Source: Halalkalibaculum roseum
Lineage (GTDB): Bacteria > Bacteroidota > Rhodothermia > Balneolales > Balneolaceae
Assembly (NCBI RefSeq): GCF_011059145.1
Contig: NZ_JAALLT010000002.1
Location: 434,001 to 498,000 of the forward strand
Length of the DNA: 64,000 nucleotides
Direction: 5' to 3'
Under the pieces are notes generated by a model. The model made no database searches, was not told the DNA's origin, and saw nothing but the letters and a program-made list of their open reading frames with translations. The first letter of the stretch is position 1. Every line of letters starts with the position of its first letter. A program made the position numbers and the translations under genes. Of this stretch, positions 1 through 10,538 are shown one piece after another.

Positions 1-1
1 G

Positions 2-631
2 ATAGAGGCAACAGGATTAAAAGAATTTGTAAATAGGGATATCAACAAACTAAGTGACGGAGAATTACAAAAGGTAATGATAGCTAGGGCACTCGCGCAG
101 GATACATCAGTCATTCTGCTGGACGAACCTACGGCCCATCTGGACCTGCCGAACCGTGTCGAAATTATTCGCCTATTGCGTAAGCTGGCGCATGAAACAG
201 GGAAAGGCATCCTACTTTCTACACATGAACTTGATCTCGCTTTGAAGGCCGGTGACCGCATATGGTTGATGAATAGGGAAAAAGAGTTATTCAAAGGGGT
301 ACCCGAAGATCTGGTGCTCAACGGTACATTCGAGGAGGTATTTAAAAAAGACAGTTTTGATTTTGATATAGAGACCGGGTCATTCAAGATCCACCGGCAT
401 AAAGATAAAATTGTTTCAGTTAATGGAGATCCGGTTCCGGTCTTCTGGACGCGACGGGCATTGGAAAGAGAAGGATATCGTGTTGTGGAAGGAGAGGGTG
501 CTTCACTTACGATAACTGCGCAAACAACAAAGGAGAGTTATAGATGGCAGATCAATGACAAACTTTCAATCATTAATGCAAGATCAGTCTATGAACTTCT
601 TTCAGCCTTGCGTAAAGAGAATCTTAGTTAA
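2..631 (+). CDS. ABC transporter ATP-binding protein (cobalamin/iron-siderophore type), 5' end outside window
   Basis: The reading frame is open from base 2, so the gene begins upstream; the ATG at 77 lies inside the ATPase domain and is not the start. Visible in order are the ABC signature (LSDGELQK, bases 50-76), Walker B with catalytic Glu (ILLDEP), the D-loop (AHLD) and the switch His (LSTHELD). Walker A is outside the window. About 100 residues after the ATPase core form an extra C-terminal region. The arrangement is that of BtuD/FecE proteins that energise cobalamin or ferric-siderophore importers at the inner membrane. A cobalamin riboswitch and a BtuB-like receptor follow directly, so cobalamin is the likely substrate, but the sequence alone does not exclude a siderophore. 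Confidence 0.85.
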   Translation: MEATGLKEFVNRDINKLSDGELQKVMIARALAQDTSVILLDEPTAHLDLPNRVEIIRLLRKLAHETGKGILLSTHELDLALKAGDRIWLMNREKELFKGVPEDLVLNGTFEEVFKKDSFDFDIETGSFKIHRHKDKIVSVNGDPVPVFWTRRALEREGYRVVEGEGASLTITAQTTKESYRWQINDKLSIINARSVYELLSALRKENLS

Positions 632-734
632 TAGCTGCAGTTAACGGGCGGTACTAAAAGAAGGAACAGAAATAAATTAGACCTCCGATTTGACCATTCT
701 GCAATATCCGTTTTGAAAGTTTAATTACTCACTT

Positions 735-1000
735 TATTTTCGGTCGTGCATTGGTTTCGCCCCGTCTTAGCGGGTCGGATTAAAAGGGAATCCGGTGACA
801 TTTCCATTTACATGGTTAGATGAAGTCCGGAGCATTCCCCGATGCTGTAAGTTCTCCGCATATAAATCTTACAAGACAAGTTTATGTGCGTAACTTTTGA
901 TACCAACCAAGAACCACTCTTGCATATAAATTTTTATTTATCTGTGAGGGGAAGGCTGTCAAAAGGAGAACGAGCCAGAAGACCTGCCTCTGCATGTACA
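735..1000 (+). promoter_or_regulatory. cobalamin (AdoCbl) riboswitch in the leader of the TonB receptor
   Basis: The leader carries the conserved blocks of the cobalamin aptamer in the right order: GGATTAAAAGGGAATCCGGTG at about 777-797 (matching the GGTTAAAAGGGAA core), GATGCTGTAAG near 840-851, and the B12 box GCCAGAAGACCTGCC at 974-988 (consensus GCCAGGAGACCTGCC). About 120 bases separate the last two blocks, more than in compact aptamers, so a peripheral arm is enlarged. After the box, CTGCAT and ATGCAG (about 990 and 1035) can pair around a short inner stem and could form the expression platform. Bound cobalamin would be expected to turn off the downstream receptor gene. Outer limits are approximate. 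Confidence 0.9.
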
Positions 1001-1122
1001 TTCGTAGCTTTCGGGAGAAAAGCGAAGAGTAGATGCAGTCCCTATTACTGTATTTAGCCCTTTTAAGGTTTCCCAAAGGTGCGAATGATGTTTCATCATC
1101 ATTTGTAACCTAACACACAAGA

Positions 1123-3324
1123 ATGAATATATTTAAACCACTTCTAACGGTTTCAGCCGTTTTAGCGATACCGCTATTCCTGCCGATCGATGCGGCGGCC
1201 CAATCTGAAACTACACAAATTGATACCGCAAAAGTCTACACCCTGGATGAAGTCATTATCAGTGCCAGCCGCATTGAGGAGAATCCATCCATGGTTGGGC
1301 GTAATGTAACGGTCATTAGCAGGGAAGACATAGAAAAGTCTCTTGCATTTAATATAGCCGATTTGCTTGCCGAACAGGAGAGCATTCATATGATCGGTAA
1401 CAACCAGACACCGGGTTCGCTGCAACAGGGTTTTATACGCAACTCTAACAGCCGTCATTCAGTGATTATGGTAGACGGGGTTCGCATCAGCGATCCCTCT
1501 ACGGTCAACAACAGTGCCGACCTCTCGGAGCTTTCCCTTGCCGGGGTGGAGCGTATTGAAATAGTACGAGGCTCTCACAGTACGCTTTATGGCTCATCGG
1601 CAATAGGAGGTGTAATTAATATTATCACAAAGAAAAAAGGCGCGGAAGGCTTTAATCTTGATTTCACGACCGACCAAAGTCTTTTTAACCGGCAATCATG
1701 GTCGACCAGGAATAATATGATGGTCAATATGACGTCACCCGGTGGCTTTTATGCCGATGCCGGATTTTCCCATCAATACTCCAACGGTATGGATGCTACC
1801 ATAGACACCGTTAACGCTCCGAACTCATACAATCCCCAGGACCGTGATGAATTCAGAAAACTTGACCTGATTGGAAAGGTGGGATATAAGACGGATAAAT
1901 CAGATATCTTCATATCGTACCGCAATGAAAATCAGAGCAATGAGGTAGATCAGGGTGCCTTTAATGATGACGACAACGCAAAGGTAGATTTCTATCGTGA
2001 CCTTTTTTCTTACGGCGCTTCTTATTCTTTCAATAACAAGCTTGAGGTTGGTTATGAAGGAGCCTATTCCGATTTGGGTAGAGACTTTGTCAACGACTCT
2101 TCCCGAATTAATGCAGCCGGTGATTTTGACGGTACCTATGTAGAGACCAATGCAGAGGGAACGCTTTGGGAAAATGCCCTGACGACCACTTTGAGAACCG
2201 ATCACCTAAAATCAATTCTGGGAGTTGAATCCTCCGTCCAGACCATGAGTTCAAGGAATTACGTTTTCAGCAGAAGTCCCTTTGGTGTATTTGAGCAAGT
2301 GACTGATCTGGATTCTTTAAATCTAAAAGAATCTATCAATTCGGCTTTTATCCATTCGGAAATTAACGGAGGTGTGATTGGGAGGTCAATGGAACCTTTT
2401 TCATTAGTTCTGGGAACTCGCTACTCGCACCATAACAAATTCGGAGGGCACCTAACTTACGAGGTTAATCCAAAACTGAGGCTCTCAAATTCTTCTCTTG
2501 TGTATGCAGCCCTGACGACGGGGTACAATGCTCCTTCATTGTACCAGTTGAATTCACCTGAGCAGGGTTTTGGTGCTTTCACTAATAGGGGTAATCCGAA
2601 CCTTGAACCCGAAAAATCGGTCTCTTATGAGTTGGGTTGGAAACAGGAGTTCGGTGATTTCATGAATCTCAATATATCCCTGTTCAGAACGGTTGTCAGT
2701 GATGTTATCGAATATGTTTATCTCTGGGAAGGCAACAGTGCGATCAATAATCTAACTGCTAACGAGTATCTGGGTGATACTTATTTGAATATTTCCCGTC
2801 AGGAGATCAATGGTTTTGAAATGGGTCTTGATATAAGGCCGGCATCAAACCTGGAGTTCAGTGGGAATCTAAGCCTGACAGATGCTACTCTGTTCTTTTC
2901 TCCGGAGGACATCAATCAATCGTATACCGGTGGCAATCATGTTCAGATTTTTGAAAGCGGAGCGTTCGTAAATGAATCGCAGGAGATTGATGGGCTAACC
3001 CGACGTCCGCAGGTATCCTCTACACTCAAGGTAACGTATAGACCTCTTACAAAGCTAAGAGTGATGGCAACTACCCAGTTTATAGGTTCACGTGATGATG
3101 TTTTCTATAGTGCCGGCCTGGGACCTTTCGGAGCTCAGGATAGGGGACGTGTAGCGGGATACAATATTACTGATCTAACGGTGGGTTACCGGCTGACTAA
3201 AAATTTATCCCTGACTGCAAAAGTAAGCAACCTATTCGATACAGATTATATTGAAATTAATGGATTTCAAACCCGCGGCAGGGGGGTAATGGTCAGAGCG
3301 AAGGTTGATTTCGGTTCATTTTAA
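1123..3324 (+). CDS. TonB-dependent outer-membrane receptor, BtuB-like (cobalamin uptake)
   Basis: This 733-residue protein starts with a signal peptide (cut near AAAQSE), then a TonB-box-like stretch (TLDEVIISASR, about residues 41-51), a plug domain to about residue 170 (with VMVDGVRISDP and VERIEIVRG, typical of plugs) and a 22-strand-type barrel ending in Phe (KVDFGSF). Such receptors take substrates across the outer membrane using TonB/ExbBD energy. Placement directly behind a cobalamin riboswitch identifies cobalamin or a related corrinoid as the likely ligand. The start is preceded by CCTAACAC and no clear Shine-Dalgarno. Length is slightly above E. coli BtuB, as is common in this group. 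A vitamin B12 analogue receptor is the main alternative. Confidence 0.88.
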   Translation: MNIFKPLLTVSAVLAIPLFLPIDAAAQSETTQIDTAKVYTLDEVIISASRIEENPSMVGRNVTVISREDIEKSLAFNIADLLAEQESIHMIGNNQTPGSLQQGFIRNSNSRHSVIMVDGVRISDPSTVNNSADLSELSLAGVERIEIVRGSHSTLYGSSAIGGVINIITKKKGAEGFNLDFTTDQSLFNRQSWSTRNNMMVNMTSPGGFYADAGFSHQYSNGMDATIDTVNAPNSYNPQDRDEFRKLDLIGKVGYKTDKSDIFISYRNENQSNEVDQGAFNDDDNAKVDFYRDLFSYGASYSFNNKLEVGYEGAYSDLGRDFVNDSSRINAAGDFDGTYVETNAEGTLWENALTTTLRTDHLKSILGVESSVQTMSSRNYVFSRSPFGVFEQVTDLDSLNLKESINSAFIHSEINGGVIGRSMEPFSLVLGTRYSHHNKFGGHLTYEVNPKLRLSNSSLVYAALTTGYNAPSLYQLNSPEQGFGAFTNRGNPNLEPEKSVSYELGWKQEFGDFMNLNISLFRTVVSDVIEYVYLWEGNSAINNLTANEYLGDTYLNISRQEINGFEMGLDIRPASNLEFSGNLSLTDATLFFSPEDINQSYTGGNHVQIFESGAFVNESQEIDGLTRRPQVSSTLKVTYRPLTKLRVMATTQFIGSRDDVFYSAGLGPFGAQDRGRVAGYNITDLTVGYRLTKNLSLTAKVSNLFDTDYIEINGFQTRGRGVMVRAKVDFGSF

Positions 3325-3927
3325 AAATAGATATTGCAAAATATAATTCTATAAAGCCACTTTATTTCTTTACCAATCAATCAAAAAATACCTGTGAGTG
3401 GTAACTATTTTACTTTCTTACATGAATATTTAATACAAATATAAAATAATAAGATGTATATATTATATATTATTTAAATACATATTAAATTATTAAATAA
3501 TGACTGAATATGTTTAGTAACAATATTTATTGCGATAGACAATAAGTAAGATAAATTAATCGCCAATTATTATTGTGGATAATTATCCACAGCTACATTT
3601 AGTCGAAAATACGATTTCTAAAAAGTACTAATCAGGCTATTGGACGTACTTTTCATAGCAATATTTCGTGACTTGACGGTTTCTATATTCGAGTATTTCA
3701 ATGATAAAATTATTACAAAATTGTTATTGCGAAATATCTCCTAAGTCTCTAAAAATCAATTGTGGATAACTACCCATATTTGTGGAAAAGTATTCCAATT
3801 TTAACTTGCACACCTGCCTGAGTCCTGTATATTATCAGACACGAAACGGCTTGAATAGGGCAAGCCTTTCTTCTTCTCAAGTTTATTTTCTAAGACAGAA
3901 TCAAAGTTAAGTTACAGGAGTTTATCT
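3325..3927. other. AT-rich intergenic region with three perfect DnaA boxes
   Basis: This 603-base spacer contains no convincing gene. Its first half (about 3410-3560) is very AT-rich (runs such as TATATATTATATATT). At 3574-3591 two perfect DnaA boxes sit head to head (TGTGGATAA then TTATCCACA, an 18-bp perfect palindrome). Another perfect box is at 3761-3769 and a one-mismatch box (TGTGGAAAA) at 3781-3789. ATTGCAAAATAT (3333-3344) and ATTGCGAAATAT (3726-3737) form an additional near-repeat. An AT-rich segment beside clustered boxes is how a replication origin looks; the same boxes could instead let DnaA control nrdJ, as known for E. coli nrdAB. The sequence does not decide between these. Confidence 0.6.
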
Positions 3928-6900
3928 ATGAAATTTACACGCTATTACACCAAGGACGAATGGGATACCCCTTTCGGAGACATGAAGTTCGTTACCAGGA
4001 AATCAGAAATTAAGAATCCGGACGGTTCCATTGTATTTCAGATGGATGAGGTGACCGTACCGAAATCCTGGTCACAAATGTCAACAGATATTATCGCCCA
4101 GAAATATTTCAGGAAAGCCGGAGTCCCTGCAAAAATCAAGAAGAAGTCGGAGAAAGGCGTCCCTAAATGGCTGCAACAATCCGTTGCTGATGAGAAAGCT
4201 CTAAAAAAATTGGAAGAAGAAGACCGCTACGGTTCCGAAACCGATAGCCGCCAGGTTTTTCATCGTCTCGCGGGATGCTGGACCTATTGGGCATGGAAAC
4301 ACGATTACTTTGATTCTGAAAAAGATGCCAAGATTTTTTATGACGAACTGTGTTATATGCTGGCCAACCAGATGGCGGCACCGAACAGTCCTCAATGGTT
4401 CAACACCGGATTGAATTGGGCCTATGGCATTAATGGTCCTGCGCAGGGACACTATTATGTAGATGGAAAGACCGGAGAACTAAAGAAATCGGAAGATGCC
4501 TATACCCATCCGCAGCCACATGCCTGCTTTATACAAAGTATTGACGACAATCTTGTAAATGAAGGCGGTATCATGGACCTATGGGTTCGTGAGGCGCGCC
4601 TCTTTAAGTATGGTTCCGGGACAGGCAGCAACTTCTCAAAAATTCGCGGTGAAGGCGAACCGCTGAGCGGTGGCGGCAGGTCTTCCGGATTGATGAGTTT
4701 CCTGAAGATAGGTGATAAAGCAGCCGGTGCTATTAAATCAGGCGGAACCACCCGGCGTGCTGCCAAAATGGTGACTTTGGATCTGGATCACCCGGATATT
4801 GAAGAGTATGTCAATTGGAAAGTTCGGGAAGAGCAGAAAGTGGCTTCCATTGTAACAGGTTCCAAAATTCTGGAGCAGCACCTCAGAAAAATTATCAAGC
4901 TTTGCAATAAACCTGTTGAGATTGAAGGCAGAACCTTTAACGGAGCTGTCAGCCGTGATCCACTCAAAAACAAAGAGCTGGGCCAGGCGATTAAAGAAGC
5001 AAAACAGGACCAGGTTCCTCTTAACTATATAGAGCGGGTTGTTCAGCTGGCTGCCCAGGGTTTCACCGATCTTAAATTTGACACCTACGATACGGATTGG
5101 GATTCCGAAGCCTATAATACGGTAAGCGGTCAGAATTCCAATAACTCCGTCCGCGTGCCCAACAGCTTTATGAAAGCGGTTAAGGAAGACAAGGAGTGGA
5201 ACCTGTATTATAGAACCGAGCTCCGCGATGCTAAAGAGGAAGGCCGAGAACCCGAAGCCCACAAGACAATGAAGGCGCGCGAACTTTGGGATGATATTTC
5301 CTATGCTGCTTGGTCTTGTGCAGATCCCGGTGCCCAGTATCATGATACAATCAACGAGTGGCATACCTGTCCCGAAGACGGACCGATCAATGCCAGCAAT
5401 CCTTGTTCAGAGTATATGTTCCTGGACAACACGGCCTGCAATTTGGCTTCGTTAAATCTCATGAAGTATTTCAAGACTGATGAATGCAAGGAATTTGATG
5501 TCGAATCTCTTAAGTTTGCTTCCCGTATCTGGACTACAGTGCTTGAAATCTCTGTATTGATGGCCCAGTTTCCTTCCAAGGAAATTGCCGACCTATCTTA
5601 TAAATTCCGGACTCTCGGTCTCGGATATGCAAATCTAGGAGCTGCCCTGATGGTACAAGGCGTACCGTATGATAGTCCCGAAGGTTGTGCTATTGCAGGG
5701 TCACTGACCAGCATCATCCATATGGGTGCCTATGCTACCAGTGCAGAACTGGCTAAAGAGCTGGGTACTTTTGAAGGATACGAAAGAAACGAAGAACATA
5801 TGCAGCGGGTGCTCAGAAATCACCGTCGTGCAGCTTATAACGTGGATCCCGAGAAGTACGAAGGTCTAACTGTCAAGCCGATGGGTATCGATGCAAATAT
5901 TGCACCGGATTACCTGCTCAAAGCAGCACGCGAAGAAGCTGACCGGGCTGTTGAGATGGGAGAGAAGCATGGCTTCCGAAATGCGCAGGTTACCGTGTTG
6001 GCACCCACCGGTACTATCGGACTCGTTATGGACTGTGATACAACCGGTATTGAACCAGACTTTGCACTGGTCAAGTTTAAGAAATTGGCCGGCGGCGGGT
6101 ATTTTAAGATTATCAATCAGAGCGTGCCTAGAGCGCTGGATAATCTCGGGTATTCTCCAAAAGAGAGTGAAGAGATTATCAAGTACGCAAAGGGTCATGC
6201 TACTCTGGAAGGTTGCCCGCACATCAATGAGGAAACTCTCCGGGAGATGGGATTCGATGATGAGCAGCTGGATTCCATCGAGGAAGCACTGCCCAGCACT
6301 TTCGATATCAAATTTGCCTTCAACCAGTGGACACTGGGTGAAGAGTTTTGCAAAGAGGTATTGGATCTCAGCGAAGAGCAACTGTCGAACCCCCAGTTCG
6401 ATATGCTGAAGCATCTTGGTTTCAGTATCCAGGAGATTCAGGAAGCAAACGATTATGTTTGCGGTACAATGACGATAGAGGGAGCTCCCCACATCAAGGA
6501 TGAGCACCTGCCTGTATTCGACTGTGCCAACCGCTGCGGTCGCACCGGGACTCGTTATATCAAGCCCGGCGGACACATTCGCATGATGGCCGCTGCACAG
6601 CCCTTTATTTCAGGTGCTATCTCTAAAACCATCAACCTTCCCAATGAAGCAACCATTGATGACTTCAAGGATGCTTACATGTTATCGTGGGAGCTGATGC
6701 TTAAAGCCAATGCACTTTATCGAGACGGTTCAAAGCTCAGTCAACCGCTTAACAGTTTGAGCGATGTCTTTGAGGAATTGGATGATGAAGATCTGGACGA
6801 AGAGACCGCAGCAGCACAGGACAAAGTGGTAGAATCCGCCGAACGCATCATCCATAAATACGTAGCCAAGCGTCAGCGTATGCCAAACCGAAGAAGCGGG

Positions 6901-7542
6901 TATACCCAGAAGGTTAAGATTGGGGGTCAAAGCGTCTACTTGCGTACAGGTGAATATGAAAACGGACAACTCGGTGAAATATTTATTGATATGCACCGTG
7001 AAGGCGCCGCTTTCAGAAGCCTCACTAACTGCTTTGCTATCGCCATTTCGCTGGGATTACAGCACGGCGTACCGCTTGAAGAATTTGTTGATGCCTTTAC
7101 CTTCACCAAGTTTGAGCCAAGCGGTATGGTCAATGGAAGTCCGCATATTAAAATGACCACATCGGTTATTGACTTCATCTTCCGTGAATTGGCAGTAACC
7201 TATCTTGGCCGGGATGACCTGGCTCATGTTCCTGCCGAAGAGATACTTACCCGAAAGCTACGTCCTTCCGAGCAGGAAAAGAAGACGAAGGAAGAAGCTT
7301 CCCGAAACGGGCAGGATGTAGAAGCAAAAGGACAACCTCAGCCACAGCCGGAGACGGTGGGCGATACCACACAAACCGGCAGTGAGAGGCAAACCAAAGG
7401 AAGTTATGAAAGTGATTATGAACGGGCGAAAGAATTAGGCTATACCGGCGACTCTTGCCCTGAATGCGGGAGCATGACTATGGTTCGCAATGGTACATGT
7501 CAAAAATGTATCACATGCGGCTCAACCACGGGCTGTTCCTAA
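3928..7542 (+). CDS. nrdJ: adenosylcobalamin-dependent (class II) ribonucleoside-diphosphate reductase
   Basis: This 1204-residue enzyme reduces ribonucleotides to deoxyribonucleotides in the cytosol using a thiyl radical made from AdoCbl, without oxygen. Class features seen: HACF near residue 199 (first redox Cys), NPCSE at about 490-494 (thiyl Cys and Glu of the active site) followed by ACNLASLNL, the phosphate-binding APTGTIG near 692, and a C-terminal Cys-rich tail (CPECG, CQKC, CGSTTGC) that acts as zinc ribbon and reductant shuttle. An acidic/Gln-rich linker precedes the tail. The length fits the large TIGR02504-type class II enzymes; I see no intein. ATG is preceded by CAGGAG at good spacing. 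The upstream receptor gene is riboswitch-controlled, a logical link between cobalamin import and its use. Confidence 0.97.
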   Translation: MKFTRYYTKDEWDTPFGDMKFVTRKSEIKNPDGSIVFQMDEVTVPKSWSQMSTDIIAQKYFRKAGVPAKIKKKSEKGVPKWLQQSVADEKALKKLEEEDRYGSETDSRQVFHRLAGCWTYWAWKHDYFDSEKDAKIFYDELCYMLANQMAAPNSPQWFNTGLNWAYGINGPAQGHYYVDGKTGELKKSEDAYTHPQPHACFIQSIDDNLVNEGGIMDLWVREARLFKYGSGTGSNFSKIRGEGEPLSGGGRSSGLMSFLKIGDKAAGAIKSGGTTRRAAKMVTLDLDHPDIEEYVNWKVREEQKVASIVTGSKILEQHLRKIIKLCNKPVEIEGRTFNGAVSRDPLKNKELGQAIKEAKQDQVPLNYIERVVQLAAQGFTDLKFDTYDTDWDSEAYNTVSGQNSNNSVRVPNSFMKAVKEDKEWNLYYRTELRDAKEEGREPEAHKTMKARELWDDISYAAWSCADPGAQYHDTINEWHTCPEDGPINASNPCSEYMFLDNTACNLASLNLMKYFKTDECKEFDVESLKFASRIWTTVLEISVLMAQFPSKEIADLSYKFRTLGLGYANLGAALMVQGVPYDSPEGCAIAGSLTSIIHMGAYATSAELAKELGTFEGYERNEEHMQRVLRNHRRAAYNVDPEKYEGLTVKPMGIDANIAPDYLLKAAREEADRAVEMGEKHGFRNAQVTVLAPTGTIGLVMDCDTTGIEPDFALVKFKKLAGGGYFKIINQSVPRALDNLGYSPKESEEIIKYAKGHATLEGCPHINEETLREMGFDDEQLDSIEEALPSTFDIKFAFNQWTLGEEFCKEVLDLSEEQLSNPQFDMLKHLGFSIQEIQEANDYVCGTMTIEGAPHIKDEHLPVFDCANRCGRTGTRYIKPGGHIRMMAAAQPFISGAISKTINLPNEATIDDFKDAYMLSWELMLKANALYRDGSKLSQPLNSLSDVFEELDDEDLDEETAAAQDKVVESAERIIHKYVAKRQRMPNRRSGYTQKVKIGGQSVYLRTGEYENGQLGEIFIDMHREGAAFRSLTNCFAIAISLGLQHGVPLEEFVDAFTFTKFEPSGMVNGSPHIKMTTSVIDFIFRELAVTYLGRDDLAHVPAEEILTRKLRPSEQEKKTKEEASRNGQDVEAKGQPQPQPETVGDTTQTGSERQTKGSYESDYERAKELGYTGDSCPECGSMTMVRNGTCQKCITCGSTTGCS

Positions 7543-7569
7543 TAATTCATTTCCCATGAGAACAACATC

Positions 7570-7605
7570 AAGCCTGTCGGATGATATCCGGCAGGCTTTC
7601 TTATT
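7570..7605 (+). terminator. intrinsic terminator of nrdJ
   Basis: A strong stem (AAGCCTGTCGGAT against ATCCGGCAGGCTT, one G-T pair, 3-base loop) is followed by a U-rich tract. It lies 28 bases after the nrdJ stop codon. Confidence 0.9.
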
Positions 7606-7818
7606 TTGGCCAATCTTTTACACTTAAATCAGCGCGTGGGAATAGGTTCCTTATAGTAATTACCTGTTCCGAAAATTGTGAGTATAAAAAAGGAACAGGG
7701 AAGTCGGAGAATACTTTAATTTGAATCAATTATAAATACTATAATGGAATGTTAAATGCCTAAAGTATGCTTTTAAAAATAGAATAGAAAAATAAAAAAG
7801 TTAAAATAGGTATATATT

Positions 7819-8478
7819 ATGAGAAACGACGAAGATGTTAAAGTCGATATAGCAAAGCAATTAAAATGGGATGCCCGAATAGACGCATCCGAGGTAAGTA
7901 TCAAGGTAAACAATGGAAAAGTCGAACTGGAAGGCAATGTACCGACCATGACGGCAAAATCCGCAGCATTCGATGATGCCTACCTGGTAGACGGAGTTCT
8001 ATCGGTTGACAACAAATTGGATGTTGAGATACCCTCAGTTAAATCCACACCTACCGATTCAGAAATCAGAGACAATGTGGTAACAGCCCTTAGCATAAAC
8101 TCTGACGTAGAATCCTACAAAATTGACGTCACAGTTGATAAAGGCTGGGTCACACTGGAAGGCACCGTCAATGCTTACTGGGAAAAAGTCTCCGCTGAGA
8201 ATGAAGTATTGGATATTAACGGAGTACTCGGTGTAAGTAATAATCTGGGCGTGGTACCCACTGAGAGTTATCTGGATGAAAATATAGCGGAAGATATTAT
8301 CAGTGCTCTTGAACGAAATGTTCATGTCAACGCCGATGATATTGATGTGAAGGTTGAGGACGGAAAGGTTACTCTTGACGGTACTGTAAAAACCTATACT
8401 GCCAAGAATGCTGCCTTTGATTCCGCACTCTATACGCCCGGAGTGATAACCGTTAATAACAGAATTATTGTGGGTTAG
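7819..8478 (+). CDS. triple BON-domain protein
   Basis: The 219-residue protein is three BON domains in a row (about 1-70, 75-145, 148-219). Each follows the pattern of a short helix, then the strand pair ending in KVxLxGxV, then a helix and VxxVxNxL/I (for example GKVELEGNVP, GWVTLEGTVN, GKVTLDGTVK). BON domains bind membranes or lipids and occur in osmotic-shock and secretin-associated proteins. There is no signal peptide, so this copy is probably cytosolic or released without one, unlike periplasmic OsmY. It stands alone between two terminators. The role is probably stress-related; this is inference from the family. Confidence 0.85.
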   Translation: MRNDEDVKVDIAKQLKWDARIDASEVSIKVNNGKVELEGNVPTMTAKSAAFDDAYLVDGVLSVDNKLDVEIPSVKSTPTDSEIRDNVVTALSINSDVESYKIDVTVDKGWVTLEGTVNAYWEKVSAENEVLDINGVLGVSNNLGVVPTESYLDENIAEDIISALERNVHVNADDIDVKVEDGKVTLDGTVKTYTAKNAAFDSALYTPGVITVNNRIIVG

Positions 8479-8502
8479 AACCCTAAAAGTTTAAGGGAGA
8501 CG

Positions 8503-8538
8503 AGGCCTGTACTTCACATTATAGGAGGCAGGCCTTTT
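8503..8538 (+). terminator. intrinsic terminator of the BON gene
   Basis: AGGCCTG (8503-8509) pairs with CAGGCCT (8529-8535), followed by TTTT. It lies 25 bases after the BON-protein stop codon. Confidence 0.85.
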
Positions 8539-8644
8539 CTATATATTCTGGATAAACCAGACGGAAGCGTGATTTTTTAAGTTACTTATTTTTGGTTATC
8601 GTCCTGTTTAGAAATGAATCCTAACGAACAGGTAACACTGCAGC

Positions 8645-9352
8645 ATGAAGATCCTCTATATCTTTCCTCATCCCGATGACGAATCATTCGGTCCGGCGCC
8701 GGCCATATCTTCACAAATCCGGCAGGGGCATGAAGTCTACCTATTGACGTTAACCAAAGGGGAAGCTACCAAACAGCGACATCGACTGAATGTCAGCAAA
8801 GAAGAAATGGGGGAGATCCGTTTTAAAGAGATGCAGTGTGTGGAGAAGGTACTGAATTTATCAGGCATGGAGGTCCTGGATCTGCCGGATAGCGGACTCA
8901 AGGAGATGAATCCGATAGATATTGAAAAGGTGATTCGTGATCACATCGATGAGATAAAACCTGAGGTGCTGGTTACCTACGCAGTTCATGGGGTAAGTGG
9001 TTTTGAAGATCACCTGGTCACACATGCCGTGGTTAAAAGGGTATTTTGCAAAATGAGGGAGAATGGATCAGGATATCCCAAAAGGCTGGCTCTCTTTACT
9101 CATTACACGGAAAAAGAGGTGGAGAGCAAATTCAACCTGAAATCATCCAAAAAAGAGGAGATCGACTGCTGGGTTGAAACGGATAATACAGATCGTCAAG
9201 CCTTTCTGGATGCACTCGACTGTTATGAGACCTATCAGCAGGTCATCGAAGATAGCGGGGTAAAGCAGGCAGTGGGAGAAAGTGTACCCTTTGAAATTTT
9301 CGGAGAGGACTTTGATCCACCGCTGGAGCAGATAACTGACCGGTTACCATAA
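8645..9352 (+). CDS. PIG-L (LmbE-like) deacetylase, BshB2-like candidate
   Basis: The 235-residue protein has the N-terminal zinc motif PHPDDESFGP (residues 8-17) and a later EDHLVTH segment supplying the third ligand, both diagnostic of PIG-L N-acetylsugar deacetylases. The PHPDDESFGP form resembles the BshB2 group that removes acetate from GlcNAc-malate in bacillithiol synthesis, and bshC lies at 48.8 kb in this window. That makes a thiol-biosynthesis role plausible but unproved; PIG-L enzymes also act on other GlcNAc substrates or mycothiol-type conjugates. No signal peptide is seen, so cytosolic. The gene is a single transcription unit, with a weak leader and no neighbour of related function. 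Confidence 0.8.
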   Translation: MKILYIFPHPDDESFGPAPAISSQIRQGHEVYLLTLTKGEATKQRHRLNVSKEEMGEIRFKEMQCVEKVLNLSGMEVLDLPDSGLKEMNPIDIEKVIRDHIDEIKPEVLVTYAVHGVSGFEDHLVTHAVVKRVFCKMRENGSGYPKRLALFTHYTEKEVESKFNLKSSKKEEIDCWVETDNTDRQAFLDALDCYETYQQVIEDSGVKQAVGESVPFEIFGEDFDPPLEQITDRLP

Positions 9353-9467
9353 AGCAGTCACTATTGCTTCGTAATTAAGGTATGAGTTATGATTACAACA
9401 GGTATTCAAGAACACTGCTAACAGGAAGAAGAGGAATAAGCAAACATCCTATAAGTATTATTGAATC

Positions 9468-10538
9468 ATGAAAAAATATCCTTTCTGGTTAAAGTTTACC
9501 ATCATTCTTCTGGGTCTCATCCTATTTTACATTGTATTGGTATATGGCAAATTCATACTCATGCCCATTGCGATGTCTGCGCTGCTGGCCATGCTGCTGG
9601 AACCGTTGAGCGGAGTGCTTGAAAAACTTAAAATAGGCCGTATGGCTGCCATTTTATTAAGTCTCTTATTGGTCATCATTGTAACCATTGGCATATTTTC
9701 ACTACTATCCATCCAGTTCGTACAATTTGCCGATAGACTTCCGGAAGCAAATGAAAAATTGCAGGTTATCAGCAGTAATCTTCTAACCTTTTTCCAGGAT
9801 ATTTTCGGAATAGCTCCCGAACAGCAGGTAGATTTTCTGCAGCAGGGACTAAGCAATGTTATTGACAGAAGCGGTGAATACCTGAGTACTGCGGTAGGAG
9901 CCACTACCAGTGTGTTCACTACCCTCACCATCCTCCCGTTCTTTGTCTTCTTTATGATGTATTATAAAGAGATGTATCAAACATTTATTCATCAGGCTTT
10001 CAAGGGTGAAGAAACCCGTGCTATTGATTCGGTTATCGAGGAAGTACAGGCAGTGACACAGAATTATATTGTAGGCATGATCAGTGTTATCGGTATATTG
10101 GGTATACTTAACTTTATTGGTCTTTGGCTCATAGGTCTGGAACATGCCCTGTTCTTTTCTGCTTTTGCAGCAATATTAGCTGTGATACCCTACATCGGAA
10201 TTATAATCGGCAGTTTGCCGGCCATTCTTTTTGCCCTTCTTTTCACCGATTCCTTGCTCACCCCGCTTGGCGTAATTGGGGTTTTTTCCATTGTTCAATT
10301 TCTGGAAGGCAATTTCATTACGCCCAATATTATCGGATCACAGGTAAGTATAAATCCATTCATGGCCCTTATCGCCTTAATCATTGGCGGTGAAGTCTGG
10401 GGAATTGCTGGGATGATTCTTTTCGTACCCTTTTTGGGTATCCTGCGCTGCGTATTGGTAGAAGTGGATGACCTTCGACCATATGGTTACCTGCTGGGTA
10501 ACAATATCCGGTATAAGTTTAATTCAGGTTCCGATTAA
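9468..10538 (+). CDS. AI-2E family transporter (PerM/YdiK-like)
   Basis: This 356-residue inner-membrane protein has about eight membrane helices: two pairs at the N-terminus (about 8-85), a soluble-looking segment (85-140), then helices from 150 to 335 with the family's typical IPYIGIIIGSLPA and a late hydrophobic pair. The family was named after TqsA of E. coli, which exports autoinducer 2, but many members are of unknown substrate and some are sodium/proton antiporters. The 3' end overlaps the convergent lycopene cyclase stop by 4 bases. No substrate can be read from the context. Confidence 0.85.
   Translation: MKKYPFWLKFTIILLGLILFYIVLVYGKFILMPIAMSALLAMLLEPLSGVLEKLKIGRMAAILLSLLLVIIVTIGIFSLLSIQFVQFADRLPEANEKLQVISSNLLTFFQDIFGIAPEQQVDFLQQGLSNVIDRSGEYLSTAVGATTSVFTTLTILPFFVFFMMYYKEMYQTFIHQAFKGEETRAIDSVIEEVQAVTQNYIVGMISVIGILGILNFIGLWLIGLEHALFFSAFAAILAVIPYIGIIIGSLPAILFALLFTDSLLTPLGVIGVFSIVQFLEGNFITPNIIGSQVSINPFMALIALIIGGEVWGIAGMILFVPFLGILRCVLVEVDDLRPYGYLLGNNIRYKFNSGSD

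Noticed and set aside
5866-6576. Long opposite-strand frame inside nrdJ
   Set aside because: nrdJ is clearly coding here; the antisense frame shows no family signature.
3928-7542. Intein or insertion in nrdJ because of its size
   Set aside because: All motifs are spaced as in large class II enzymes; no intein splice motifs seen.
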